Positions 9,830 to 23,268 of a stretch of 64,000 bases of DNA are shown one piece after another (within the stretch, counting starts at the first letter, position 1; every line of letters starts with the position of its first letter). Position numbers and translations under genes: made by a program. The stretch is from Panax quinquefolius (taxonomy: Eukaryota; Streptophyta; Magnoliopsida; Apiales; Araliaceae). Location of the stretch: positions 4,530,237 through 4,594,236 of the forward strand of contig CM035168.1 in assembly GCA_020205615.1 (NCBI GenBank), in the 5' to 3' direction. Under the pieces are notes generated by a model that saw only the letters and a list, made by a program, of their open reading frames with translations, searched no databases and was not told the origin of the DNA.

Positions 9830-12800
9830 TATGAAATTTAAGCCCCTCGAAATTAGAAGGGTACATACTGGTATGTCGAAGAAGAGTAAGGATACCTTGA
9901 TTTCATTTGATTCTAACTTTTAGTCGTTTCCTCGACATAGCCGTGGTTCCTCCATTAAAACTTTGACTTGAGGTATAACCTTGGGCAAGTAGAATATGTT
10001 CTTTCTTATCAAAATTTGAGCATGGAACACTCTTAAATACGTAAATCTTCCGAGTCTATTTAAATGGGATTACAACTTTCGATAATATGGTTCGGGTCTT
10101 TCCATATTTCACGTAACATAGATATGTGAAAAGCGTTATGGAACACGAAGACATATTTGGCGGTAATTCTACTTACCTGCGAGTCTATAGGCCCGCAGTT
10201 CCTACTCGATCGAGGATTAAAAATGGGCCGATGAATCGAGATGGTTAAGTTTTCCCTCTCCTTCCAAATCTTGTAACTCCTTTCCATGGAAGCGACTCTT
10301 ACAACACATGATCTCTATATCGAATTCCGTCCTTTTCGATGAAGATCGGCCTATAACTCTTTGTCGATTTGTGAGGTTTTTATACGTTGTCGGATCATTT
10401 GAATCTTTTTAGTGAGTCATACGTACCAACTCCGGTCCCATGAGCGTTGCTTCACCCACCTCATCAGTATCTTTGAAGCGACACTTTCTTCCATCCTGAT
10501 GCTTGAATGGAGCCATTGCGATACTAACTTGATAGCTGTTGTTGTGGAAAACTCCTGATGGTAAGAACATCCCCGACTCCCTTGAAATCAAGGACCGCGA
10601 GTCTTAATAGATCTTGAGAGTTTGAATAGTCCTCTCCATTTGTTGTCCGTAGTGTTGGGGATGATATCTTAGAAGCTAAATCGTAAATACATGCCCGTAG
10701 CTTTTTTGCAAACTAACCCAAAATCGTGAAAGTGAATCTTGGGTCTCGATCAAAACTATGGATCTGAGGCGTACCCGTGCGATCTTCCCCAATCTCGTTT
10801 ATGTACGTCTGAAGCGAGGCGTTCAAAGTGTATAAGTTTCTCGTGTCGGTAAGAAATGAAGCCGGACTTGGTCGATCTATCGGCAATGACCCAAATCGCA
10901 TCGATGCCTTGAAACCTTAGGGAAGGCCGATGTGAAATCCATGGTAATGTGCTCCCGCTTCCATTCCTGGAATTTCAAGTGGTTCTGATGGACCTTTTGG
11001 TACTTGATGCTCGCTTTAACTTCGTTGACAAGTTAGACACCTTGAGATAAGCAGTATTATCTCTCTCGTATTGCTCCACCAAAATGTATAGCCGAATATC
11101 ATGATACATTTGGTACTCCCGAGATGGATTGCAAATGGTGTGTTATCGCGCTCCGTCGTGATATTATACTTTAAATCGAGAATTGCGTTAAGGAACCTGA
11201 AATGCGGAGTTGACTCGAAGTATTCCATGCTTCGCCGATTCTTGCCGTAGCGCTTTAACTTGCACTTTCTTCCTCGCCTTGCGCATCGACTCAGTGCAGC
11301 AGCTTGGCGACTTTAACTTTGCTCAATTAAAAGTCGGTTACTTTCGTATACCATTTGTAAATCACATCGTCGTCCTGAGTCTTTAATTCTATCTCCATCC
11401 TTTCTGAAGTCGCCTGAAAATGGGCGCTTTCGTTGACAATATCATACTTGTGCCGTATGATTTCCTACTTTCGTCGCGTCGGCTACCACGCGTTACTTTT
11501 CGGGGATGGTATTGGATGGTATGATCATAATCTTTCCAAGATGATTCGAGCCGGCGTCGTTGTCGTATTTGAGTTCCTTTTGAGTGAAGAAATATTTGAG
11601 GCTTTTATGATCAAGTAAAGATCTCCGCTTTCTCCCCATCTGATAATGCCTCCACATTTTAAGTGCAAAAGACAGCTTGTTGCCAACTCTAGATCATGAG
11701 TAGGATAATTCCTCTCATATTCTTTGAGTTGTCGCAGGCGTAAGGCTATAACTTTTCCGTGTTGCGTAGAACACATCAACCCTTTGCAAAACATCGCATG
11801 AGATAGCCAAATCCCTCCGAGCCAGATGGTATTGTGAGAGCGAGTCTTTGAAATAAGTCTCCTCTTGAGTTCTTGAAAACTCTTCTCACATTCTTCGCTC
11901 CAATAGCCGAACTTTGTATCTTTCAAAGTCGGTTGAGTCAATGGAATAGCGATTCGAGAAAATCTTCCGCGAATCTCGAGTAATAACCTTGTATTCAGCA
12001 GAAAGCTTCGTGCTTGATTCATTGATTTCAAGTTGTTCAGACTTTGAATAGCTTGATCTTCTTTGGGGGTCAGCGGATATTCCATGACTTGATACCACGT
12101 GCCAAGGAATGCTACTTCTTGAAGCTTGAGGACTTCGCATTTCTTGACTTGGCATAAAAGCATATTCACGAAGCTTTTGGAGTGTCGACCTCGAAGTGTT
12201 TTCATGATCTTCCGCGGCTTTTGGAATAAATAAGGATGTCATCGATAAAGCGACCACAAAGTGATCTAAATATTCATGAATACTAGGTTCATCACGTATC
12301 CGTGAAAGCGGCGGGGCATTAGTCGATCGAAGGACATGGTAAAGGAATTCGTAATGCCGTCTGGGGATTAAATAGTCTTTGGAATGTCGGTAGGTTACAA
12401 TCTTGATTGGTGATATCGGAGCGAAGATCGATCTTTGAAAGAATTTGGCTCCTTACCAGCTGGTGAAGCGAGGTCATTGATACGTGGCGATGGATACTAT
12501 TTTTGATGGTGGCGTGATTGACTCCCGATAATCAATACAAAATCGCATACTCCCGTCTTTCTTCTTCTGCGAATAGAGCAGGAGCACCCGAGAAGAAGTA
12601 CTAGAACGAATAAAGCCGATGTCAACAATTCACTGCGGTTGGGTCTTTAACTCACGAAGTTCAATAGGAGCCCATTCGATATGGGGCTTTGAAATAGGTT
12701 TTTATCTGGGGTTCGAGTCGATACAAAATTGATTTCACGCTGAGGTAGGCGAGGGAAGTTCTTGAGAATCGTCGGGAAATTTATTAACAATAGGAATATC
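9830..12800 (-). pseudogene. Tekay pol remnant of copy A (RT, RNase H, IN, chromodomain)
   Basis: Reading right to left on the minus strand: RT at about 12180-12800; RNase H at about 11640-11960 with EECEKSFQELKRRL and KEYERNYPTHDLELA; integrase core at about 10700-11230 with TYINEI and SDRDPRF-like fragments; integrase C-terminus at about 10060-10290 with VFHISMLR and KDPNHIIES; then a chromodomain-like stretch at 9850-9960 resembling VKVLWRN...EEATWE. The order is the standard Gypsy order and the tail places it in the Tekay/Del chromoviruses. Many frameshifts and stops. Confidence 0.7.
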
Positions 12801-13129
12801 GTTTAAAGTGGCGTATTTTTATTTAAATCGTGACATGAGCTAAGAAAGCTTGACATCCGTTTTGATAAGCGAATAGCTTTATGGCTTGAGATGGCCAAGT
12901 GATTGATTTTAATGGTTTGGTCGTTTGAATTAGCGTAATAGGTTGATTAGGAATATGAAAGCTATGACCTTACGAAAATAATCGAATTTTGCATGATAAG
13001 TAGTTAACCCGATCAATCCACAGAATCACGTCGAATGCAAGTATTTTTTAATGAAATAAGATCGACGGAGTAATGTGAAGTCTGATTTAGACCAAGAGAC
13101 TTATAAGCGATGGATGTAATGAAGGTTTC

Positions 13130-13450
13130 TCCAGATGAGTTTTCACGAGATAAGTCAAATCTAATTTCTCGAGTCGAATTTAATCGATGGTATAGTAGGA
13201 GGAAATAAAAGAATGGGTAGAGCAGGGTATCAAATAAAGTATAGACTTCATTAGAGTTTATGATAAAACTTACGTGATGACCTCATTGGATTCCTTGCTC
13301 TTTGGGAGTGTCATGACAAATGCTCTCCACCTTACTTCTGGGTTTGAATTTTACGGGATGGCCTTTGGTGCCTCCATCCTAGCTGAATTTGTCTTGATGG
13401 CTTGACAAAATCGAGGCTAAAGTGACCTTCTCTTCCACAATTATAACATG
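13130..13450 (-). pseudogene. Tekay zinc knuckle and protease remnant, copy A
   Basis: The minus strand at about 13405-13450 reads CYNCGREGHFSLDF, a CCHC nucleocapsid knuckle whose last Cys is replaced by Phe. Just downstream (13130-13330) is broken aspartic-protease sequence homologous to that of copy B. Not functional. Confidence 0.55.
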
Positions 13451-13699
13451 CTTTGGGCGGCATAGCAGTTTGGGTGATGTGTGTCCCTCCTCACTCGTTT
13501 GAAGCATATGATAGGTGGTCTTTTCTCCTTCTTAACAATGGGTCTTTGGTCTTTGACGTCTTTCCATCATTGTTGAATCTCCTTTTCTTGAAATGTCCAT
13601 TCTTATTGTTTTTGTACACGATTACCACCATAGAAGTGGATTTACCATATCGGCACATTGATTCCCTCGGCGCTTGTTGTCACCACTCGATGACTATTT

Positions 13700-14520
13700 C
13701 ATTTGGTATTATAATTTCTTGCATTTGCTCTACTCTTTTTATTCGTTGACTCATTATCGCGCTCACTAAATGAGCCCCTATTTACAACTTGTCCCGAATA
13801 CAAACCACAGTTTATGAGAAATAAGATGTTGGCGTATCTCGACGAACCTCTTAAAAACATTAGCGCCGTCATTCTCTTCATTATCACACTTTGAGAGTGG
13901 AGATATGAATAGTGATAACTCGCGAAATTTTGCCTCGTATTGCGACACAGTCGTATTGTTTTGTTCCAACTTGATAAACTCCACCTCCTTCAGTGTGGCG
14001 AATACTTTGAGGAAAGTATTTATCGTTGAAGCGACTCTGGAACTTCTCCCGAAGATATCTTGATGCAATTTGGTTGATGTCGTTTCTGCAGATTCCCACC
14101 GATGTAGCCTCTCTCAGCGCAGCGCTTAAAGGCGGCGAAAGGGAACCTTTGCTCCTCGGAGCATCGAGAGACATCAAATATCTTGTGTCTGCTTTATCGT
14201 GCTTACTTGAAGTGGTTTTGGCTCACTCCCTTAAACTCCGGTGGTCCGACTCCTTAAATTGTTTTAGCGGTGGCCTTTGAGAGTTTTAAAGTGTTTCCAC
14301 TACGTTTTGGGCGAGGAGTCGCTCTCGCTTTCTTTGTTGCATAAATTGCGTAAAGCCTTAGAACATTTGATCATTCATCATTTTGGTCGGTGTTGTTGTT
14401 TGCGTGAGTTATCGCCTTCACGATGCACATTATCTTGATTATTGATATGTGGTGAATCAGCGATCGCTGCGCTCCATTGCTATTCTCAACATTCTCGGAT
14501 GTCGTTTTGAGATCTTGCCC
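13700..14520 (-). pseudogene. Tekay gag remnant, copy A
   Basis: Frames at 13778-14068 and 13884-14177 contain KLEQNNTTVSQYEAKFRELS and INQIASRYLREKFQ, diagnostic of the retrotransposon gag (capsid) domain, in two different frames. Frameshifted. It lies next to the primer site, as expected. Confidence 0.65.
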
Positions 14521-14677
14521 GCAAACACAAGGTTAATTGACGTGTAACAAATTATCCTTATCTTACGACGATGACCGATAAAATATACGTAAACTTGGGT
14601 AGGTCATACTGGCGAAGGTATTCCCCGTCTCTCCCCTCACAGTACTATTCTCACATCTTAGCGAGGATCGTATCCTA

Positions 14678-14691
14678 GCTACGATACCAAC
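14678..14691 (-). other. primer-binding site, copy A
   Basis: The minus strand reads GTTGGTATCGTAGC directly after the LTR end GGGGCGCCACA. It is complementary, with changes, to the 3' end of initiator Met-tRNA and fixes the element's orientation. Confidence 0.65.
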
Positions 14692-17362
14692 TGTGGCGCC
14701 CCAAAATTAGGTATACATCACCCGTCTTGGGTGCGCCACTTCGTGATGCAGAATTTAAATACAACTTACTAACATAAGCGTAGGTATGCAATCTGACGTA
14801 AGCGTGAGTTTATCTACAAATATCGTCTACTAGATATTATCTGAACTCGAAAAAAGTCCTCATTCTGATTATTATCACACTTATTTCACAGAATAGTGAG
14901 GACTACTAATCTTATCTTGAGGACCATCACTCGTTTCCCAGAGGCTCGTCCCGGCTATATTCTCATTTCTGAAGAAAGCAGTGAAAAGAAAAGGTGAGCT
15001 CAACTAGCCCGATGAAATATTATGACTAAGATAATGCGAATAAATTATCAATAGTCTTGACAATGTTAAGCGATAAAATACAATAAACATGACCGGTTTA
15101 GCTACGGTGGAATATCTGATCCATTAAAAAGTCGAGTAGAAAATAAAAGTCTACACTATCTTTTAGGTTTTAAAGGTTTTTCATCTTTGTTATAGGTGAG
15201 ACTTCGACTTTAATAAATATTCACATCATCGAATCACCCACCTTACTGACGAGGATATTCTTTAGTATCACGACCCACAATTATTCAATACCGCTACGGG
15301 CGAGAATATTTGTGTATTCATTAATAAGTAAATGATCGTACCAACAAGCGTCCATCGATGCACTCTGACGATTTGAGGATTTTACCCACATCATTTGTAA
15401 CATTACGGTCGTGATTACATAGAATAGTCTCTGCAGTGCGTAATCATACCAAGTCCATCTATACTCTCTGGCCCACGAGATGACTTTCAAAAAAAATATA
15501 AACATGAGGATGATGTGATGATATAAAAATTGATAAAACAAGTTCAAGAATTATTTTATCGGGAATTATTAACGTCAAATTATCGGCGTAATCTTTGTTT
15601 TTGTAGAGTAAAATTCAAGAATGATCGGGAAGAATATTTCCATGAAAGAATCTTTGGATGAAAGCTTATGAATATCGAGGATATTCGGCACTAATTTCAT
15701 GAGAGTATAGAAGTGAAAGTTTTAACTTATTTGGGTATAATAAAGAATGGAATAACAAAAGAAATCACCGTAAATGCGATAGGCCTTGCAGACGAGTTAT
15801 TCAGCGAGAATAATAAATAACGGAACGAGGTCGGTGAAATTCACTGCAAGCGAGGATGTTCAACGTGAATAATAAAAGATGGAACGGATCGGTGTAAAAC
15901 ACTGCGGATAGGATATTCCAGCGAAGAATAATAAAAATGGAAATGGTCGGTGAATAATAAAAGCGGAACGGTCGGGATGTAAAACACGAGAGCGAGGATG
16001 TTCAGCGAGAATAATAAAGGCGGAACCCGGTGGGTGTAAAACCACCTTGAGCAGGGATGTTCAGCAGAATAATAATAAAAAGCGGAACCCGGTCGTCAGG
16101 TGTAAAACCTGCGAGACGAGGATGTTCAATGAGAATAATAGAAGAATGTCACCAAGTATAGGGTAAACGGCGTATCTGAGGTTATTCAACGAGAATAATA
16201 AATGATGGAATAACAACGATTCTCTTCGTGAATAAGAAAGAATAACACCCTTACTTTTGGTAGGAGATTGAATCTTACTTGACGGTGTAGTAACAAAATA
16301 CTCTTCTTCTTTCTCTCTTTTCTCTCTATACTTTCTCTCTCTATAGCTTGAATGAATTCGTGAAAATAATGAAGCCTAGGCCTCTATTTATAGAAGATTT
16401 CTAACCTTTTCTTAGTGTGAAAAAGCCCAGTGTGAAAGAAAGGTGGTTTGGCGCTTTTTGTAATGTGAAGCGACAAGTGGTTCGGCCTTTTGTAATGTGA
16501 AGCGACAAGTGGTTAAGCGACGGTAAAGGTAATTACTATTAGCTTGAAGGTAAATACTATGGCGAAGGTAAATACTATTCCTGAGGTAATTCTATTGGCG
16601 AAGGTAAATTCTTATTGTGAGGTAATTACTATTGAATGAAGGTAAATACTATTAGCTGAAGGTAATTACTATTGTGAGGTAATTACTATTGAAGAGAAGG
16701 TAATTACTATTGTGAAGGTAAATCTATTATTGATGAAGAGACTCTTAGATGATGACATATAGGCCCCCATTAAAATAATCAAACTTACCCTGAAATCGTT
16801 TTTTTTCCTTAACACGTATTTAATCTTTGACAATTATTAATCATTTATAACTTGTGCGTCTCGATTATTGATTTAATCTTATAACATATTATCACGAGAT
16901 GATCTTTGTGTGATAATTGAATCGATAATATAAGAGATATGATCGTGATTCTTTGTTAGTGATAATTGAAGCGTATAGTTGGTGACTTCTGCGTAAGCAT
17001 CGATAATCAATCTGAGTGTCTTACTCTTCTATGACGACACAGCGTATTCTTGTACTTTTACCTGCCGGGTAGTTCAGCGGTTTAACGGTAACACCTCCAT
17101 AGTTATTTTATAAAATATTTTTTGTCGTTTTCTCGATCAAATGATAATTACATTGTGGGGTCCATGATGATTGAGCCGTTATGCGAATATTCCTAACAAA
17201 AGAATATTCGAGGCCAAAGCGAATATTTTATAACAACTTGCATACTTTGCAAAATTTATAAATATTACCCATACTATAACATTATATCAAATTTATTCCA
17301 TAATATTCAAAAATAATATTTATAGAAAATTAAATCTTTATTTATAAAAATTTGAGGGTCTT
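14692..17362 (-). repeat. Tekay-type LTR shared by copies A and B
   Basis: About 2.67 kb. On the plus strand it begins TGTGGCGCCCC and ends near 17362 in a sequence matching the LTR starts elsewhere (TGTGAGACCTC on the minus strand). It serves as 5' LTR for copy A and 3' LTR for copy B. It holds the 58-bp array (about 15790-16140) and the ~23-bp GGTAATTACTATT array (about 16510-16720). Confidence 0.8.
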
Positions 17363-17389
17363 CTGACCTCCCTTAACATGAAATTTAAG

Positions 17390-20300
17390 CCCTCGAAATT
17401 AGAGTGCATACACAGTATGTCGAAGAGGTAAGGATACCTTGATTTCATTTGATTCTAACTCCCGAAGTCATTTCCTCGACATCGTGGTTCCTCCATGAAA
17501 ACTTTGACTTGAGGTATAACGCTTGGAAGCGTAGAATATGTTCTTCTTATCAAAATTTGAGCGGGAACCTCTTCATACGTCATTGAATCTTCGCTATTTA
17601 AATGGGTTACAACTTCGATAATATGGTTGGTCTTTCACATATTCGTAACATAGATATGTGAAAAAGCGTTATGAACACGAGACGTATTTGGCGATTAAGC
17701 GAGTCTATAGGCCGCAGTTCCTACTTTCGATCGAGGATTAAAAAATGGAGTAGATGAATCGAGGTTAAGTTTTCCTCTCCTTCCAAATCTTGTAACTCCT
17801 TTCCATGGAAATGACTCTTATGACACGTGATCTCTATATCGAATTCCGTCCTTTTCGATGAAGATCGGCATAACTCTTTAATCGATTTTGTGAGGTTTTT
17901 ATCGTTGCCGGATCATTTGAGATCTTTTTAGTAGTCATGCATTACCAACTCGGTCCCAACAAGCGTTCTTACCCCCTCGTCCAGACATCTTGGAAAGCGA
18001 CACTTTCTTCCATCTGATGCTTGAATGGAGCCATACGATACTAACTTGATAATTTGTTGTTGTAGGAAAACTCCACGATGGTAGAACTTGTCCCAACTCC
18101 TTGAAATCAAGGACCACGAGTCTTAATAGATCTTGAGAGTTTGAATAGTCCTCTCCATTGTCGTCAAGATGCGAGGATGATATCTTTAGAGAGCTAAATC
18201 GTGAAATCTGTGCCCATAGCTTTTTGCTGCAAACTAACCCCGAAATCGTGAAGTGAATCTTGGGTCTCGATCGGAAACTATGGATCTTAGGCATACCATC
18301 TTGATCTTACAATCTAGTTTATGTACTGCTACTGAGCAAGGCGTTCAAGTGTATAAGTTTCTCGTATCGGTAAGAAATGTAAAGCGAGACTTGGTCGATC
18401 TATCAACCAATGACCCAAATCGCATGATGCCTTAGAAACCTTAGGAAGGCCGATGCTTGAAATCCATGGTAATGTGCTCCCAGCTTCCATTGCGGAATTT
18501 CAAGTGGTTCTTGATGGACCTTTTGGTACTTGATGCTCTCACTTTAACTTTCGTTGACAAGTTAGACACCTTGAGATAAGCAGTATATCTCTCTTCGTAT
18601 TGCTCCTTTGAAAATGTATGCCGAATATCGTGATACATTTTGGTACTCCCGAGATGGATTGCAAATGGTGTGTTGTCGCCTCCATCGCGATATTATACTT
18701 TAAATCGGGGTCGTTAGGAACACAAAGTGCAGAGTTGATTTCGAAGTATTCCTTCTTCGCCGATTCTTGCTTGGCATAGCACCTTCTTGCACTTTCTTTT
18801 CCTCATACGCATCGACTCCAGTGCGTAGCTTGGCGACTTAACTTTATCGATTAAAAGTCAGTTACTACTCGTATACTCGCTTTATCGTCACGTCGTCCTG
18901 AGTCTTTAATTCTATCTCCATCCTTTGCAAGTCACACAAAATGGGCCTTTCGTTGACAATACTCGCTTTTCGTGCTTGCGTATGATTTTCTACTCAATCG
19001 ATCATTACTACGTTCACTTTTCCGGGATGGTATTGGATGGTATGATCATAATCTTTCAGTGAGTTCAAGCCAGCGTCGTTTAATAGCGTATTGAGTTCCT
19101 TTTGAGTGAAGAAATATTTGAGGCTTTTATGATCAGTAAAGATCTCCACTTTCTCCCCGTCTGAGTAATGCCTCCAATTTTAAGTCTGAGCAACATACCC
19201 GACTCTAGATCGTGAGTAGGATAATTCCTCTCATATTCTTTGAGTTGTCATGAGGCATAAATTTATAACTTTTCCATGTTGCATAAGAACACATCCAACC
19301 CTTTTGCTGAAGCATCACTTTGTAGATGACAAATCCCCTCCAAGGCGGATGGTATTGTCGAGCGGTCTTTGAAATAAAGTCTCTCTTGAGTTCTTGAAAA
19401 CTCTTCTCACATTCTTCGCTCAATGAGAACTTTGTATCTTTCAGAAAGTCGGTGGTCGATGGAATAGCGATTAGAAAATCCTTCCACGAATCTCGATAAT
19501 AACTTATTTAAGCAAGAAAGCTAAAATCTTGATTCATTTTGATTTAGGTTGTTCGACTTTGAATAGCTTGATCTTTCTTTGGGTGACGGATATTCCGTGA
19601 CTTGATACCGCGTGCGAGAGTGCTACTTCTTGACGAACTCGCATTTCTTGACTTGGCATAAAAGCTTATATTCGAAGCTTTTGGAATGTCGACCTCAATT
19701 GTTGCTCATGATCTTCCACGGCTTTTGGAATAAATAAGGATGTGTCATCGATAAAAGCGACCACAAAGTGATCTAAATATTCCTTGAATACTCGGTTCAT
19801 CATATCCATGGCGGAAATGGGGAGCATTAGTCGATCAAAGGACATGACTAAGAAATTCATAATGCCGTCTAGGATTACGGCGAATCTTTGGAATGTCGTA
19901 GGTTACAATCTTGATTGGTGATATCAGGAGCGAATCGATCTTTGAAAAAATTTGGCTCCTTCTTGGTGGGTGAAACGAGGTCATCGATCGTGGCGATGGA
20001 TACTATTTTGATGGTGACATGATTCGACTCCAGATAATCAATACAAAATCATACTCCATCTTTCTTCTTCCACAGAATAGAGCAGGGAGCACCCGAGGAA
20101 ATCTTGGGGCGAATAAAGCTGATGTCTAACAATTCTGCAGTTGGGTCTTTAACTCACAGCGAAGTTGATAGGATAATTCGATATGGGGCTTTGGAAATAG
20201 GTTTTTGTCACGGGTTGAGGTCGATACAAAATTGATTTCACTGACTCTGGGGGTAGGCGAGGGAAGTTCTTGGGAATACGTCGGAAATTTATTAATGATA

Positions 20301-20940
20301 GGAATATCGTTTAAAAGCGTATTTTATTTAAATCGTGACATGAGCTAAGAAAGCTTGACATCCAGTTTTTCAATAAGCGAATAGCTTTATGGCTTGAGAT
20401 GGCCGTGATTGATTTTAATGGTTTGGTCGTTTGAATTAGCATAATAGGTTGATTAGGAATATGAAAACTATGACACTTACGAAAAGCAATCGAATTTTGC
20501 ATGATAAGTAGTTAACCGATCGATCCACAGAATCGCGTCAAATGCAAGTATTTTAATGAAATAAGATCGACCCGGGTAATGTGAATGGTGCGATTTAGAC
20601 CAAACAAGACTTATAAGCGGTGGATGTAATGAAGGTTTCTCCCAAGAGAGTTTCCAGATGAGAAATCGAAATCTGGCAATTTCTCAGTCGAATTTAATCG
20701 ATGGCCTTAGTAGGAGAAATAAAAGAATGGGTAAAGCAGGTATCAAATAAAGTATAGACTTCATTAGAGTTTATGATAAAGCTTACGGTAGTGATGACCT
20801 CATTCGGATTCCTTGCTCTTTGGGAGGTCACAACAAATGCGCTCTCCCTTACCTTTCTGGGTTTGAATTTTACGGGATGGCCTTTGGTGCCTCCGTCTAG
20901 TTGAATTTGTCTTGATGCTTGACAAAATCGACTAAGTGAC
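17390..20940 (-). pseudogene. Tekay pol remnant of copy B
   Basis: Minus strand, right to left. Protease: VYTLFDTCFTHSFIS (frame 20694-20942), where the catalytic DTG has become DTC. Protease tail: FHIPNQPIM...KPLKS (20311-20502). RT: MNRVFKEYLDHFVVAFIDD (19666-19860), keeping the FIDD catalytic pair. RNase H: EECEKSFQELKRDFISK (19205-19423). Integrase: HLKFRNGSWEHITMDF (18441-18638). Broken by many frameshifts; a better guide to the ancestral order than copy A. Confidence 0.7.
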
Positions 20941-21229
20941 ATATCTCTTCCTAATTATAACATGCTTTGAATGGCATGGCCTTGATTTGGTGATGTCCCT
21001 CTCCTCGCATTTGAAGCATATGATAGGTGGTCTTCTCCTTCCTTAACAATGAGGTCTTTAGTCTTGACGTCTTTCCATCATTGTTGAATCTCTAGTTTCT
21101 TGAAATGTCCATTCTTATTGTTTTGTACGATTACCCAAAGTGGTTACCATGTCTAGCTGTTGATTCCCTCCGCTTGTTGTCACCAGCTTCGATGACTACT
21201 CTCGTGAGGTATTATAATTTTGCCGAAAT

Positions 21230-21900
21230 TGCTCTCTCTTTTAGTTGCGTTGACTCGTTGCTCGGCGTTCCGCTAAGCCGAGCCTATTTACAACTGTCCC
21301 GAATACAAACACGGTTATGAAATAAAAGATGTTGGCCGTATCTCGACCCGAACCTCTTAAAAACATTAGCGTCATTCTCTCTTCATTATCCACTAAGTGG
21401 GGCCAGCTTAAGTGATAACTCATGGAAATTTTGCCTGCGTATTGCGACAACGGTCGTATTGTTTTGTTCGACTTGATAAACTCCACTCCTTTACGTATGG
21501 CGAATACTTCCGAGGAAAGTATTTATCGTTGAAACGGTCTCACGGAACTTCTCCCGAGAATATCTTGATGCAATTTGGTTGAAATGCGTTTTACTGGAAT
21601 TCCCACCGGTAATCCGCTTTCCATAGCAACGTAAAAGGCGTGAAGAGGAACCGCTGCTCCTCGGAGCATCCGAAGACATCGAAATATCTTGGTAATCCCC
21701 ATGTTTATCCGTACTTGCCGAGAAGTGGTTTTGAAACTCTCACTTAAACTCCGTTGGTCCGACTCCTTAAATTGTTTAGCGGTGACGCTTTGACGAGTTT
21801 CGTGTTTCGCACTACGTTTTGGAATGAATCGACTACTGCTTTCTTCATTGCGTAAATTTCGTAAAACCTCACGAACATTTGATCGATTTGTCATTTTGGT
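21230..21900 (-). pseudogene. Tekay gag remnant, copy B
   Basis: Overlapping frames 21241-21486, 21491-21679 and 21523-21894 carry SQYAGK, FKESDQRSL and LHQDILGR-type gag fragments homologous to copy A. Frameshifted throughout. Confidence 0.55.
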
Positions 21901-22217
21901 CAGGTGTTGTTGTTTGCATGAGGATTGTAGCGCATGCAGTCTGGCATTATCTTGATTATTGATATGTGGTGAATCGGCGATGGCACTGCGCTCCGTTATT
22001 TATTCTCGACATTCTCGAGGATGTGCGTTTTGAGATCTTTTGCCCTTGAAAGCAAGGTTAATTGGCATTATAACAAATTATCCTTATCTTGACCAACGAT
22101 AAAATAATACGTAAACTTAGGTAAATTAAATCTTGCGAAGAGTATTCCCGGAAAATCTCCCTCCCCTAGTACTCTTTCTACCGTCTTAATGGGATCACAT
22201 CCTAGCTACGATACTGT

Positions 22218-23168
22218 TGTGGCGCCCCCAAAATTAGGTATACATCACCAATGCTTGATGTGCCACTTACATTGGTAGTGAGAATTTAAATCTGTTTTAT
22301 TAACATAGCGTAAGTGGCCTGTCAATCGACATAAGCGTAGATTTAAATACGAATATAAAATCTACTAGATATTATCTGAAACTTCGAACAAAAAAGTCCC
22401 TGCATTCTAGATTATTATCCACCTTTATTTCTGAGAATAGTAGAGGGACTACTAATCTTATCTTGAGGACCGGTAACTGCGTTTCCACAGGCTAAGTCGA
22501 TTTATATTGTCATTTCTGAAGAAGGCAGGTGAAAAAGAAAAGGTGAGAGCTCGACTAGCCCGGTAAAGAAATGTATGTGCCAAGATAATGTCAGAATAAA
22601 TTCTTCAATAAGTAACTCGATAATGTTAAGCCCGATAAAATCTGATGAGCTGACGGTTTAAGCTGCGGTAGAATATTGATCCATTAAAAAGTGAAGTAGA
22701 AAATAAAGTCTCTACCTCTTTTAGGTTTTAAAGGTTTTTCATCATTGTTTATAATTTGAGACTGAAACTTTAATAAATATTTCACATCCATCGAATCACC
22801 CCTGCGCTTTCTGACGAGGATATTGCTTTTTAGTATCACGACCCTGATTATTAAGTACCACTCTGGGCGAGAATATTTTGTGTGATAGAATTAATAATTA
22901 AATGATCATTTTAACAATACATCCATCAATGCCTTCTGATTGTTTCGAGGATTTTTATCACATCATTGCTTAACATTACGGTCGTGATTACCTTACGAAT
23001 AATCTCACGGTCGTAATACATTACCAAGTCCATCCCCATGCTATTCTGGGCCCACAGATGACTTTCGAAAAAATATAAACATGAGGATGATGACAATGAT
23101 ATAAAGAATTGATAAAGCAAGTTCAAAATTATTTTATCCAAGGGAATTATTAACGTCCAATTATCGAC
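22218..23168 (-). repeat. Tekay-type LTR, right copy of the tandem array, cut by gap
   Basis: Begins TGTGGCGCCCCC on the plus strand, as in the LTR at 14692, and follows it for 951 bp until the N block. A degenerate primer site (plus-strand GCTACGATACTGT) lies just left of it. Confidence 0.75.
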
Positions 23169-23268
23169 NNNNNNNNNNNNNNNNNNNNNNNNNNNNNNNN
23201 NNNNNNNNNNNNNNNNNNNNNNNNNNNNNNNNNNNNNNNNNNNNNNNNNNNNNNNNNNNNNNNNNNNN
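23169..23268. other. assembly gap (100 N)
   Basis: Exactly 100 N. A minus-strand LTR enters from the left and the end of a plus-strand LTR leaves on the right, so the gap hides a junction between opposed elements of the same family. Its true size is unknown. Confidence 0.98.

Larger units (their letters stand above)
7584..17362 (-). mobile_element. Tekay-type chromovirus copy A (decayed)
   Basis: A Ty3/Gypsy element read on the minus strand: LTR (14692-17362), Met-tRNA primer site, gag, pol ending in a chromodomain-like region, LTR (7584-9805). Its LTR 14692-17362 is shared with copy B on the right, forming a tandem array. All domains are recognisable only as short frames broken every 50-200 bp. 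It cannot encode functional proteins. Confidence 0.75.
14692..23168 (-). mobile_element. Tekay-type chromovirus copy B (decayed, right LTR cut by gap)
   Basis: A second head-to-tail unit with the same gene order as copy A and an internal region of about 4.86 kb (copy A about 4.89 kb). The right LTR is interrupted by the N block after 951 bp. Decay is similar to copy A but with different small indels. Confidence 0.75.
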
